A stretch of DNA of 5,075 nt from an uncultured Thermomicrobiales bacterium (GTDB taxonomy: Bacteria > Chloroflexota > Chloroflexia > Thermomicrobiales > UBA6265). The translations under genes and the position numbers were made by a program. Position 1 is the first letter of the stretch; each line of letters opens with the position of its first letter. The DNA is taken from positions 1 through 5,075 of the forward strand of contig CADCWK010000218.1 of NCBI GenBank assembly GCA_902806375.1, written 5' to 3'. The notes under the pieces were generated by a model, which was given only the letters and a program-made list of their open reading frames with translations, was not told where the DNA came from and did no database searches. Of the stretch, positions 1-4,527 are shown in pieces.

Positions 1-172
1 CAAGGTCCGGGTACGTCAGATGGGTAGGGAGTACGTCGCGGAAGCCATCGGCCGCGATGGCGTTGTGGTTGTATGGCGGCTCCCGGAAGGCACGGTCGTA
101 GACGCGGACGATGTCGTCGACGTACGGCTCCAGGTCCGCTGGCCGCCGGACGATGATCTCCTCGATCGCCAC
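1..172 (-). CDS. GNAT-family N-acetyltransferase, N-terminal part (partial, runs off left edge)
   Basis: Probable start of a GNAT acetyltransferase, a family that transfers an acetyl group from acetyl-CoA to an amine; no substrate can be predicted. Only 57 codons are visible, with no stop. The translation starts MAIEEIIVRRPADLEPYVDD, then gives a helix containing VYDRAFREPPYN (the EPPY turn at residues 31-34) and HLTYPDL at the edge. A beta strand followed by a helix with 'aF.ePPyn' is typical of the GNAT N-terminus. The acetyl-CoA-binding motif (Q/RxxGxG/A) lies outside the window, so the call rests on the N-terminal pattern alone. I chose the GTG at 172 because AGAGGGG sits 5 nt upstream of it; in-frame ATG at 187 and GTG at 178 overlap or precede that site. 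It lies 157 bp downstream of tig on the same strand, with a terminator-like hairpin between, so it is probably transcribed separately. Confidence 0.62.
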   Translation of the reverse strand, partial: MAIEEIIVRRPADLEPYVDDIVRVYDRAFREPPYNHNAIAADGFRDVLPTHLTYPDL

Positions 173-177
173 GGTCA

Positions 178-184
178 CCCCTCT
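178..184 (-). promoter_or_regulatory. Shine-Dalgarno site deciding the GNAT start
   Basis: On the minus strand AGAGGGG is followed by 5 nt (TGACC) and then GTG at 172. This spacing favours the GTG at 172 over the in-frame ATG at 187, which has no purine-rich box directly upstream. A small inverted repeat (CCGGG at 197-201, CCCGG at 208-212) lies just upstream. Confidence 0.55.
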
Positions 185-264
185 CATCGACCGATCCCGG
201 GGCTGGACCCGGCTGCGAGCGAGCAGCGCCTGCGGACCAGCGAACGGATTGTGCACGGACGAGG

Positions 265-296
265 AGCGCCCGCAACCGTTGCCGGCTGCGGGCGCT
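265..296 (-). terminator. Terminator-like hairpin downstream of tig
   Basis: A perfect 10-bp inverted repeat: AGCGCCCGCA at 265-274 and TGCGGGCGCT at 287-296. After an A/C mismatch the stem continues for three more pairs (276-278 with 283-285) and closes on a TTGC tetraloop (279-282). It lies about 34 bp past the tig stop and before the GNAT start. No T-run follows on either strand, so it is not a textbook intrinsic terminator, but GC-rich bacteria often use such hairpins. It probably ends the tig transcript or protects its 3' end. Confidence 0.6.
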
Positions 297-329
297 GCGC
301 GATGTGATCCCGTTGGACCCGACGCCGGC

Positions 330-1874
330 CTAGTTCTCGGCGATGACCTTCGCCTCGACCGTCACGGCTTCCGGGTTATCGCCGTCCGGCGTGTCGCCGG
401 CCACCGCCGCCGCGGCGGCGAGTTCGGCTTCGGCCGGGTGCTCATCCGGGGCGGTGGCCGTGGTCGTCTCGGACGGCGCGCTCGCGTCGCTGAACTCGGC
501 CTCGATCACGCCGTCGGCGTCGGCCTCACCCGTTCCGGTCGACTCGGCCACGACCGGCTCCGGGGCGACCCAGCCATTGAGGACGGCCCCGCGCCCCTCG
601 GTCACGATGTCGATCAGGCGGTCGGTCAGGTTGCGCTCGAACAGGTCGCCGCGCAGCATGCCCCGGAACTGGTCCTGCTGGTACAGCCCCCGGATCGCCT
701 CGCTGTTCTCGGACCCGGCGGCGACCTTCTCGATCTCGGCCAGGACGTCCTGGTCGGTCACGACGATGTTCTCGCGGCGGGCGATCTCCTGGACGACCAG
801 GGTGTTCCGCAGCCGGCGGGCGGCGTCGGGCCGGATCTCCTCGCGGAGTTCCGCCAGCGACTGGTTGTTGGCGCGGAGGTAGTTCTCCAGCGTCTCGCGG
901 TTCTGCGACAGGCGCATCCGGAGCTGCTTGACCTCGTCCTCCAGCGACTCGTCCACCATCACCGGCGGCAGCTCGATCGCGGCCTGGTCGGCGACCTTGT
1001 TGAGCGCCTCATTGACGACACTCGTGCGGGCGCTCGCGGTCTTCTCGCGGTGCAGGTCGCTGGCGATCTGCTCACGGAGTTCGGCGACCGACTCGGCGTT
1101 GCCGACCTTCTTCGCGAACTCGTCGTCCAGTTCGACCAGGTCGATCGTCTTGATCTGGTTGAGGGTCGCCGTGTAGTGGAGAGACTTGCCCCGGATGGCC
1201 GGGCTGACCGTCTCGTCGTCGTCCCCGAAGGTGAGGTCGAACTCGCGGGTCTCCCCGGTCGACATCTCCATCAGCTGCTCGCGCAGGCCATCGAAGATGT
1301 TGCTCTCGCCCAGGATGAACGTGGCGCCCTCGACCGGCTCCTGGAACTGCTCGCCGTCCTCGGTCACCTTGAGATCGATGACGACCTGCTCGCCCTCGAC
1401 CGGCTGGCGGGTCTCCTCGACGTCGACCCACTCGCTGGCGTTGCGGCGGAGGCGCTCGATCGTCTCCTCGACGTCGGTGTCGGCGATCGCGGCATCGATC
1501 GGCTCAACGCGGACGCTGGCGTAATCGCCCGGGTCGATCGTCGGGTAGACCGGGACGACGACGCGGAAGGCGAGCGGCTCGAACTCGGTGATATCCGCGA
1601 CCGGGTCCCCGATCGGCTGCACGTTCTCCTGCCGGAGGGCATCACGGTAGAGCTTGTCCATGAGGACGCGGTTGGCCTCTTCGACGATCGTCTCGTGCCC
1701 GACGCGCTGCTCGACGAGCTGGCGCGGGGCCTTGCCGGGCCGGAAGCCCGGGACCTGGACGCCCTTGGCCACAGCCTTGTAGGCCCGGTCCATCGCCTGG
1801 GCGAACTCCGCCTCATCGGCCGCGATATCCAGCTGGACCTGACTCTCGGGCAGTCGCTCGACGGTTACCTTCAC
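330..1874 (-). CDS. tig: Trigger factor, ribosome-associated chaperone / peptidyl-prolyl isomerase
   Basis: Trigger factor binds the ribosome at the exit tunnel and shields nascent cytosolic chains. The 514-aa protein shows the family's three domains. The N-terminal ribosome-binding domain (about 1-115) opens MKVTVERLPESQVQLDI and carries the ribosome-docking signature GFRPGKAP at 43-50. An FKBP-like PPIase domain covers about 158-245 (VEGEQVVIDL, then GATFILGESN, GLREQLMEM and ETREFDLTF). The helical C-terminal chaperone domain runs about 255-428. Residues 430-514 form an extra acidic, Ala/Glu/Thr-rich, probably disordered tail, which makes the protein longer than the roughly 430 aa of E. 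coli trigger factor. The GTG at 1874 is chosen because the family begins MKVTVE and GAGAGG lies 10 nt upstream. The open frame continues upstream to 2159, but that part has no family similarity and spans the promoter. The gene has an extended -10 promoter and a structured leader of about 190 nt. No clp genes follow; a probable GNAT gene does. Confidence 0.96.
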   Translation of the reverse strand: MKVTVERLPESQVQLDIAADEAEFAQAMDRAYKAVAKGVQVPGFRPGKAPRQLVEQRVGHETIVEEANRVLMDKLYRDALRQENVQPIGDPVADITEFEPLAFRVVVPVYPTIDPGDYASVRVEPIDAAIADTDVEETIERLRRNASEWVDVEETRQPVEGEQVVIDLKVTEDGEQFQEPVEGATFILGESNIFDGLREQLMEMSTGETREFDLTFGDDDETVSPAIRGKSLHYTATLNQIKTIDLVELDDEFAKKVGNAESVAELREQIASDLHREKTASARTSVVNEALNKVADQAAIELPPVMVDESLEDEVKQLRMRLSQNRETLENYLRANNQSLAELREEIRPDAARRLRNTLVVQEIARRENIVVTDQDVLAEIEKVAAGSENSEAIRGLYQQDQFRGMLRGDLFERNLTDRLIDIVTEGRGAVLNGWVAPEPVVAESTGTGEADADGVIEAEFSDASAPSETTTATAPDEHPAEAELAAAAAVAGDTPDGDNPEAVTVEAKVIAEN

Positions 1875-1884
1875 GTGCTGTACG

Positions 1885-1890
1885 CCTCTC
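1885..1890 (-). promoter_or_regulatory. Shine-Dalgarno site of tig
   Basis: GAGAGG on the minus strand lies 10 nt before the GTG at 1874, a slightly long spacing. An in-frame GTG at 1892-1890 overlaps this box, so it is a less likely start. The box lies 7 nt downstream of the 3' arm of a 12-bp inverted repeat in the leader (1898-1909), so leader folding could affect its accessibility. Confidence 0.5.
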
Positions 1891-1897
1891 ACCCCGG

Positions 1898-1996
1898 CCG
1901 GGCGGGACCCGCGGCCCTCTCTGGGAGGGACACAGCGGAATCGGTCGGCCCAGGGACGAATCTCATCACGTACCGGTGCTGGACGGTCCCGCCCGG
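1898..1996 (-). promoter_or_regulatory. Structured 5' leader of tig: 12-bp inverted repeat with internal hairpin
   Basis: Two perfectly complementary 12-mers, CCGGGCGGGACC at 1898-1909 and GGTCCCGCCCGG at 1985-1996 (plus-strand reading), enclose 75 nt of the untranslated leader. Inside lies a smaller hairpin, CCCTC at 1915-1919 with GAGGG at 1925-1929. In the tig mRNA the long stem would close just upstream of the RBS at 1885-1890. The repeats are seen directly; a regulatory role is inference. I do not recognise a known riboswitch or ribosomal-protein leader here. Confidence 0.45.
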
Positions 1997-2040
1997 TAGA
2001 CCACATCGTGCCGGATACGCACGACATGCCCCGGCGGACC

Positions 2041-2059
2041 ATCCGGAAACAATCCGGAT
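2041..2059 (-). repeat. Small hairpin near the predicted 5' end of the tig mRNA
   Basis: ATCCGG at 2041-2046 and CCGGAT at 2054-2059 form a 6-bp stem with a 7-nt loop. The predicted tig transcription start is near 2065, so this would be a hairpin within the first 25 nt of the message. Such 5' hairpins can protect mRNA from 5'-end-dependent decay; that role is inferred here. Confidence 0.35.
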
Positions 2060-2071
2060 CATCGACGCAGG

Positions 2072-2080
2072 AGTATACCA
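2072..2080 (-). promoter_or_regulatory. Extended -10 promoter for tig
   Basis: The minus strand reads TGG TATACT, an extended -10 element (TGn) followed by a hexamer matching 5 of 6 bases of TATAAT, in otherwise GC-rich DNA. No TTGACA-like -35 lies 16-18 bp upstream (the position reads GCGGCC), as expected for an extended -10 promoter. Transcription would start near 2065, giving a leader of about 190 nt before the GTG at 1874. The core GTATAC is palindromic, but the TGn is present only on the minus strand. Confidence 0.5.
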
Positions 2081-2119
2081 GAGCAGGTCCGACCGGCCGC
2101 TCCGAATCGCCGGGACGGT

Positions 2120-2141
2120 GCCAGACCTGTGCCAATCTGGC
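2120..2141 (+). repeat. Hairpin with 6-bp arms
   Basis: GCCAGA at 2120-2125 pairs with TCTGGC at 2136-2141, with a 10-nt loop. The right arm, extended to TCTGGCC (2136-2142), can also pair with GGCCAGA at 2175-2181, so this hairpin competes with the next one. Confidence 0.4.
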
Positions 2142-2170
2142 CGTTGGAGGGAACGCCACGGAGTGTTAGT

Positions 2171-2207
2171 GTCCGGCCAGAGGGCGCCGAAGGGGTTCTG
2201 GCCGGAC
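2171..2207 (+). repeat. Perfect 11-bp inverted repeat followed by a short T-run
   Basis: GTCCGGCCAGA at 2171-2181 and TCTGGCCGGAC at 2197-2207 are exact complements around a 15-nt loop. A second small hairpin (CCGGA at 2210-2214, TCCGG at 2222-2226) follows, with TTTT at 2219-2222. On the plus strand this looks like a GC-rich terminator, although no gene ends here; it could be an attenuator or the end of a small RNA. On the minus strand no T-run follows. Confidence 0.45.
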
Positions 2208-2335
2208 TGCCGGACCCGTTTTCCGGTCTCTCGTCCCGTGAATCGTTCCGTTCCGCGCCTCGCGGCCCGCCTCCGGGCCGCAAGACCCGGGGGTGTCGGA
2301 GGACGATGGCGGCGTTGATCCCGCTTCGGCGGACA

Positions 2336-2350
2336 ATCGGCGCAACCGAT
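2336..2350 (+). repeat. Short hairpin, 5-bp arms
   Basis: ATCGG at 2336-2340 and CCGAT at 2346-2350 enclose a 5-nt loop (CGCAA). Weak on its own; noted because it belongs to the series of inverted repeats upstream of the M23 gene. Confidence 0.25.
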
Positions 2351-2397
2351 GTTCGGACACCGCGACCGTCCGGCAGATCCCGCGCATCGTCTTGACC

Positions 2398-2412
2398 GAC
2401 CTGTCACAGGTC
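2398..2412. promoter_or_regulatory. 15-bp palindrome, candidate operator
   Basis: GACCTGT-C-ACAGGTC is a perfect palindrome with 7-bp arms around a single central base, the size and symmetry of a dimeric regulator's binding site. It directly follows TTGACC at 2392-2397, which resembles a -35 element, but no good -10 lies at the right distance. It lies 78 bp before the M23 start codon. The half-site GACCTGT occurs again at 2124-2130. The regulator is unknown. Confidence 0.4.
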
Positions 2413-2430
2413 TCGCGCGTCACAACCATC

Positions 2431-2465
2431 GTCCCACGGGTACCCGGCTGGGGGATCCGTGGGAC
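2431..2465 (+). promoter_or_regulatory. Stable hairpin directly upstream of the M23 gene RBS
   Basis: GTCCCACGG at 2431-2439 and CCGTGGGAC at 2457-2465 form a perfect 9-bp stem. It continues with a G-U pair, a T-A pair, one A/G mismatch and three C-G pairs, closing on a 5-nt loop (GGCTG, 2446-2450). The stem ends 7 nt before the Shine-Dalgarno box at 2473. There is no T-run, so it is more likely a translation- or stability-affecting 5' UTR element than a terminator. Confidence 0.5.
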
Positions 2466-2472
2466 CGTCTTC

Positions 2473-2480
2473 AGGAAGGA
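2473..2480 (+). promoter_or_regulatory. Shine-Dalgarno site deciding the M23 gene start
   Basis: AGGAAGGA lies 9 nt before the ATG at 2490. It supports that start over the in-frame ATG at 2349, which would add 47 residues without similarity in front of the signal peptide and has no such box. Confidence 0.65.
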
Positions 2481-2489
2481 CACACCGGC

Positions 2490-4442
2490 ATGTCGGAACG
2501 TCTCAGCACCGGCGACCCCTCACCCACCGCCGGACTCTGGCCTGGCCGCCGCCGGCTGGCACGCGGCGCCATGGTCGCCGTCCTCGGGCTCTCGCTGCTC
2601 GGTGGGCCACTGGCAACGGACTCCGTCCGGTCGATGCCCGCCACCCAGTCCGGACCGTCCGCGGTCATCACGGGCAGCGGCGACGGCGTGAACATCCGGG
2701 CCGACGCCTCCTATGATGGCGAGGTGCTGATCCAGATCGCCGAGGGGACCGGCGTGACGCTCCGGATTGACCAGGTCGACACCGTCCTCGATCCGGACGG
2801 GACAACCCGCTGGTGGCCGATCTCGGTCTACGGCATCGACGGCTGGGTGACCGGCTTCTATCTGAGCGACACCGGGACCGCGACAGTCGCCGGAGTAGCC
2901 GAGGTCGCGCCGGACGCGAGCGAGGCGCCGGTCGCCGCCTCCGCCGACTCGACAGCGCCGACGGCTCGCGTGGCCGATCCGGGGGGCGTCAACGTCCGCA
3001 CCCGGCCGGATCCCACGAGTGAGGTCATCACGCTCGCGGCCGGGGGCTCGCTGGTCGTCCTGCGCACGGACACGACCGGCTTCGCCTACGACTTCGCCGG
3101 CACGGAGTGGTGGCCGGTGGAGGTCAACGGCCAGCCAGGCTGGGTGGTCGGGGCCTTCCTGAGCAGTGGCGTCGATGAGAGCGCCCCAGTCGATGTCCCG
3201 GCGGCGCCGGCCGGCCAGTCCGCCGACGCGGTCTTCGCGCCCGGCACCCGGGTCATGGTCGAGACAGGTTCCCCTGACGGGCTGAATATCCGGGCCGAGC
3301 CGGCGCCGGGCACCGACGTCGTTGGCTACGTCCGCCCCGGCGACGTCGTCCAGGTCATGGGTGGCCCGGATGGCTTCTCGGGGAGTGCCACGGGCTGGTA
3401 CGTCGTCACCAACGGGTCCGTGACGGGCTACGTCGACGGCGACTTCCTCGTCCTGGCCGACCAGTTCCCGGCGGTGGATGTGCCCGTCGCGAGCGGCGCG
3501 CCAGTCGTGGATCCGACGGTGGCGGCCGGGCCGGACGGATCCTCCCCGCTCACTGGCACCTCCGGCCGCTTGGGTGCTGGAGATGGGGACGGCGTCAATA
3601 TCCGTGAGACGGTGGGGACATCGGGTGCCGTCGTGGTGACCGTCCCGGACGGGACGGCGGCCGATGTCCTCGACGGTCCGTTCTACGATGCCGATGGCGC
3701 CGAATGGGTCTACGTCCTGACCGGCAGTGGCGAGGGATTCGTTCTCGCCCGTCTGGTCGGCGCCGGTGACGGCACCGCACCGGTCGCGACCGCTGCCCCC
3801 ACGGACACTCCCGCCACCGAGCGGGCCGAGCCAACCGCCACACCGGCGGACGTCTCCGCCACCGAGACGGCCGAACCGACCACCGCGCCCGAGGAGACGG
3901 AGGCTCCGGATGAGACGGAGACGCCGGAACCGACAGCGACGCCCGAGGAGACGGAGGCCCCGGCCCCGACCGAGCCGGTCGAGACCGAACCGGCGGCACC
4001 GTCGGCTGGCGTCGGAACCGGGACGTTCGTGTTCCCGGTCGCGGGCCAGATCTCGCAGAATTACGGCTGCACGTCGCTGCCGTTCTACCCGCTGGACCCG
4101 AACTCCGGCTGCCCGTTCCACGACGCGCTCGATGTCGCCGCGCCACAGGGCACGCCCATCGTCGCGACCGATGGCGGTACCGTCCTCTTCGCCGGCTTCT
4201 GCGACTGCGGCCTCGGCTTCTACGTGGAGATCGACCACGGCAACGGCTACACGTCGGTCTATGGCCACATGGCGTCGCAGCCCTACGTCGCGACCGGCCA
4301 GGCCGTCGCCCAGGGAGACGTCATCGGCCCGATCGGCTCGACCGGCTTCTCGACCGGGCCGCACGTCCACTTCGGTGTCTCGCTGAACGGTTCGACGATC
4401 GACCCGCGCAGTGTCCTGTCGTCGCTGTCCTTCGCGGGGTAA
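2490..4442 (+). CDS. Secreted M23-family peptidoglycan endopeptidase with four SH3b domains
   Basis: A predicted exported zinc metallopeptidase (LytM/lysostaphin type) that cuts peptidoglycan cross-links, 650 aa. Residues 1-42 form a signal peptide: a basic region with RRR at 20-22 and a hydrophobic core MVAVLGLSLLGGPLA, with possible cleavage near A42. The RRR-L-A pattern is only weakly Tat-like, so Sec is more likely. Four SH3b repeats follow at about 60-128, 160-226, 254-322 and 360-424, each opening with a (G/P)(D/G)G(V/L)N(I/V)R motif; such domains usually bind cell wall. Residues 430-507 are a Pro/Thr/Glu stalk. The M23 domain (about 511-640) has the expected residues: H544-x3-D548 (HDALD, with Ala for the usual Gly), H593 in YGHM, and H625-x-H627 in GPHVHFG. 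Cysteines C527, C541, C571 and C573 could form disulfides outside the cell. It is a monocistronic unit, divergent from tig and convergent with the DsbA-like gene. Its physiological role (division, growth or remodelling) is not visible here. Confidence 0.93.
   Translation: MSERLSTGDPSPTAGLWPGRRRLARGAMVAVLGLSLLGGPLATDSVRSMPATQSGPSAVITGSGDGVNIRADASYDGEVLIQIAEGTGVTLRIDQVDTVLDPDGTTRWWPISVYGIDGWVTGFYLSDTGTATVAGVAEVAPDASEAPVAASADSTAPTARVADPGGVNVRTRPDPTSEVITLAAGGSLVVLRTDTTGFAYDFAGTEWWPVEVNGQPGWVVGAFLSSGVDESAPVDVPAAPAGQSADAVFAPGTRVMVETGSPDGLNIRAEPAPGTDVVGYVRPGDVVQVMGGPDGFSGSATGWYVVTNGSVTGYVDGDFLVLADQFPAVDVPVASGAPVVDPTVAAGPDGSSPLTGTSGRLGAGDGDGVNIRETVGTSGAVVVTVPDGTAADVLDGPFYDADGAEWVYVLTGSGEGFVLARLVGAGDGTAPVATAAPTDTPATERAEPTATPADVSATETAEPTTAPEETEAPDETETPEPTATPEETEAPAPTEPVETEPAAPSAGVGTGTFVFPVAGQISQNYGCTSLPFYPLDPNSGCPFHDALDVAAPQGTPIVATDGGTVLFAGFCDCGLGFYVEIDHGNGYTSVYGHMASQPYVATGQAVAQGDVIGPIGSTGFSTGPHVHFGVSLNGSTIDPRSVLSSLSFAG
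3777..4010 (+). repeat. Low-complexity Pro/Thr/Glu stalk-coding segment with internal repeat
   Basis: This segment encodes the linker between the SH3b repeats and the peptidase domain, with degenerate units such as EPTATP, EPTTAP and PEETEAP. An exact 19-nt direct repeat occurs at 3886-3904 and 3940-3958, a 54-bp (18-codon) period, encoding PEETEAP twice. Such in-frame repeats can change stalk length between strains by slippage or recombination. Confidence 0.7.
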
Positions 4443-4468
4443 CGCCCGCAGGGCAGCCGGTGACAACG

Positions 4469-4502
4469 GGAAACGGGACGCCAGCCATGGCGTCCCGTTT
4501 CC
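4469..4502. terminator. Bidirectional terminator between convergent genes
   Basis: A perfect 14-bp inverted repeat: GGAAACGGGACGCC at 4469-4482 and GGCGTCCCGTTTCC at 4489-4502 around a 6-nt loop (AGCCAT). It starts 27 bp after the M23 stop and ends 25 bp before the DsbA-like stop on the other strand, so it can serve both. GTTTCCCG follows on the plus strand and CGTTGTC follows shortly after on the minus strand; neither has a long T-run. Best terminator candidate in the window. Confidence 0.82.
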
Positions 4503-4527
4503 GTTTCCCGCGCGTCGTGCCGCCCCG

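Larger units (their letters stand above)
1875..2489. other. Divergent intergenic region between tig and the M23 peptidase gene
   Basis: About 615 bp without a convincing gene. The minus half (1875 to about 2080) holds the tig promoter and leader. The rest (2080-2489) lies upstream of the M23 gene and holds several exact inverted repeats (2120-2141, 2171-2207, 2336-2350, 2398-2412, 2431-2465) and one weak small-ORF candidate at 2306-2395. Open frames crossing it are rich in Arg, Pro and Gly, differ in content between frames, and show no recognisable domain. I found no tRNA (no T-loop-like GGTTCGA) and no convincing sigma-70 promoter for the M23 gene. Confidence 0.6.

Noticed and set aside
1940..1998. 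T-box-like words in the tig leader (GGGCGGGACCG, then CGTCCCTGG) on the minus strand
   Set aside because: The key UGGN that pairs with tRNA NCCA would read CGGG, no specifier stem is visible, and trigger factor is not an amino-acid-responsive gene. An Infernal search with the T-box model would settle it.
2119..2137. Sigma-54-like promoter on the minus strand (TGGCAC-N5-TGGCA)
   Set aside because: The -12 element is TGGC instead of TTGC, no enhancer-type regulator is near, and the extended -10 at 2072-2080 explains tig expression better.
1875..2159. N-terminal extension of trigger factor up to an ATG at 2159
   Set aside because: The extra 95 residues have no similarity to trigger factor, span the extended -10 promoter, and precede the canonical MKVTVE start, which has its own RBS.
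111..2318. Long plus-strand open frame opposite tig (735 codons), and other long frames over the same region
   Set aside because: It mirrors the codon structure of trigger factor on the other strand, is rich in Leu, Asp, Arg and Val from GC-biased codons, has no recognisable domain, and runs past the ends of tig into noncoding DNA.
2392..2426. Sigma-70 promoter for the M23 gene starting at TTGACC
   Set aside because: No TATAAT-like hexamer lies 16-18 bp downstream (that stretch is CG-repeat-like); the nearest A-rich word, CACAAC at 2421-2426, is too far away.
2349..2489. 47-residue extension of the M23 protein from the ATG at 2349
   Set aside because: No RBS before it; it would bury the signal peptide and run through the hairpin at 2431-2465. 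The ATG at 2490 has a clear Shine-Dalgarno box.
1875..2489. tRNA or other known structured RNA in the intergenic region
   Set aside because: No T-arm-like GGTTCGA sequence or cloverleaf arms on either strand, and no recognised riboswitch core; only unassigned hairpins.
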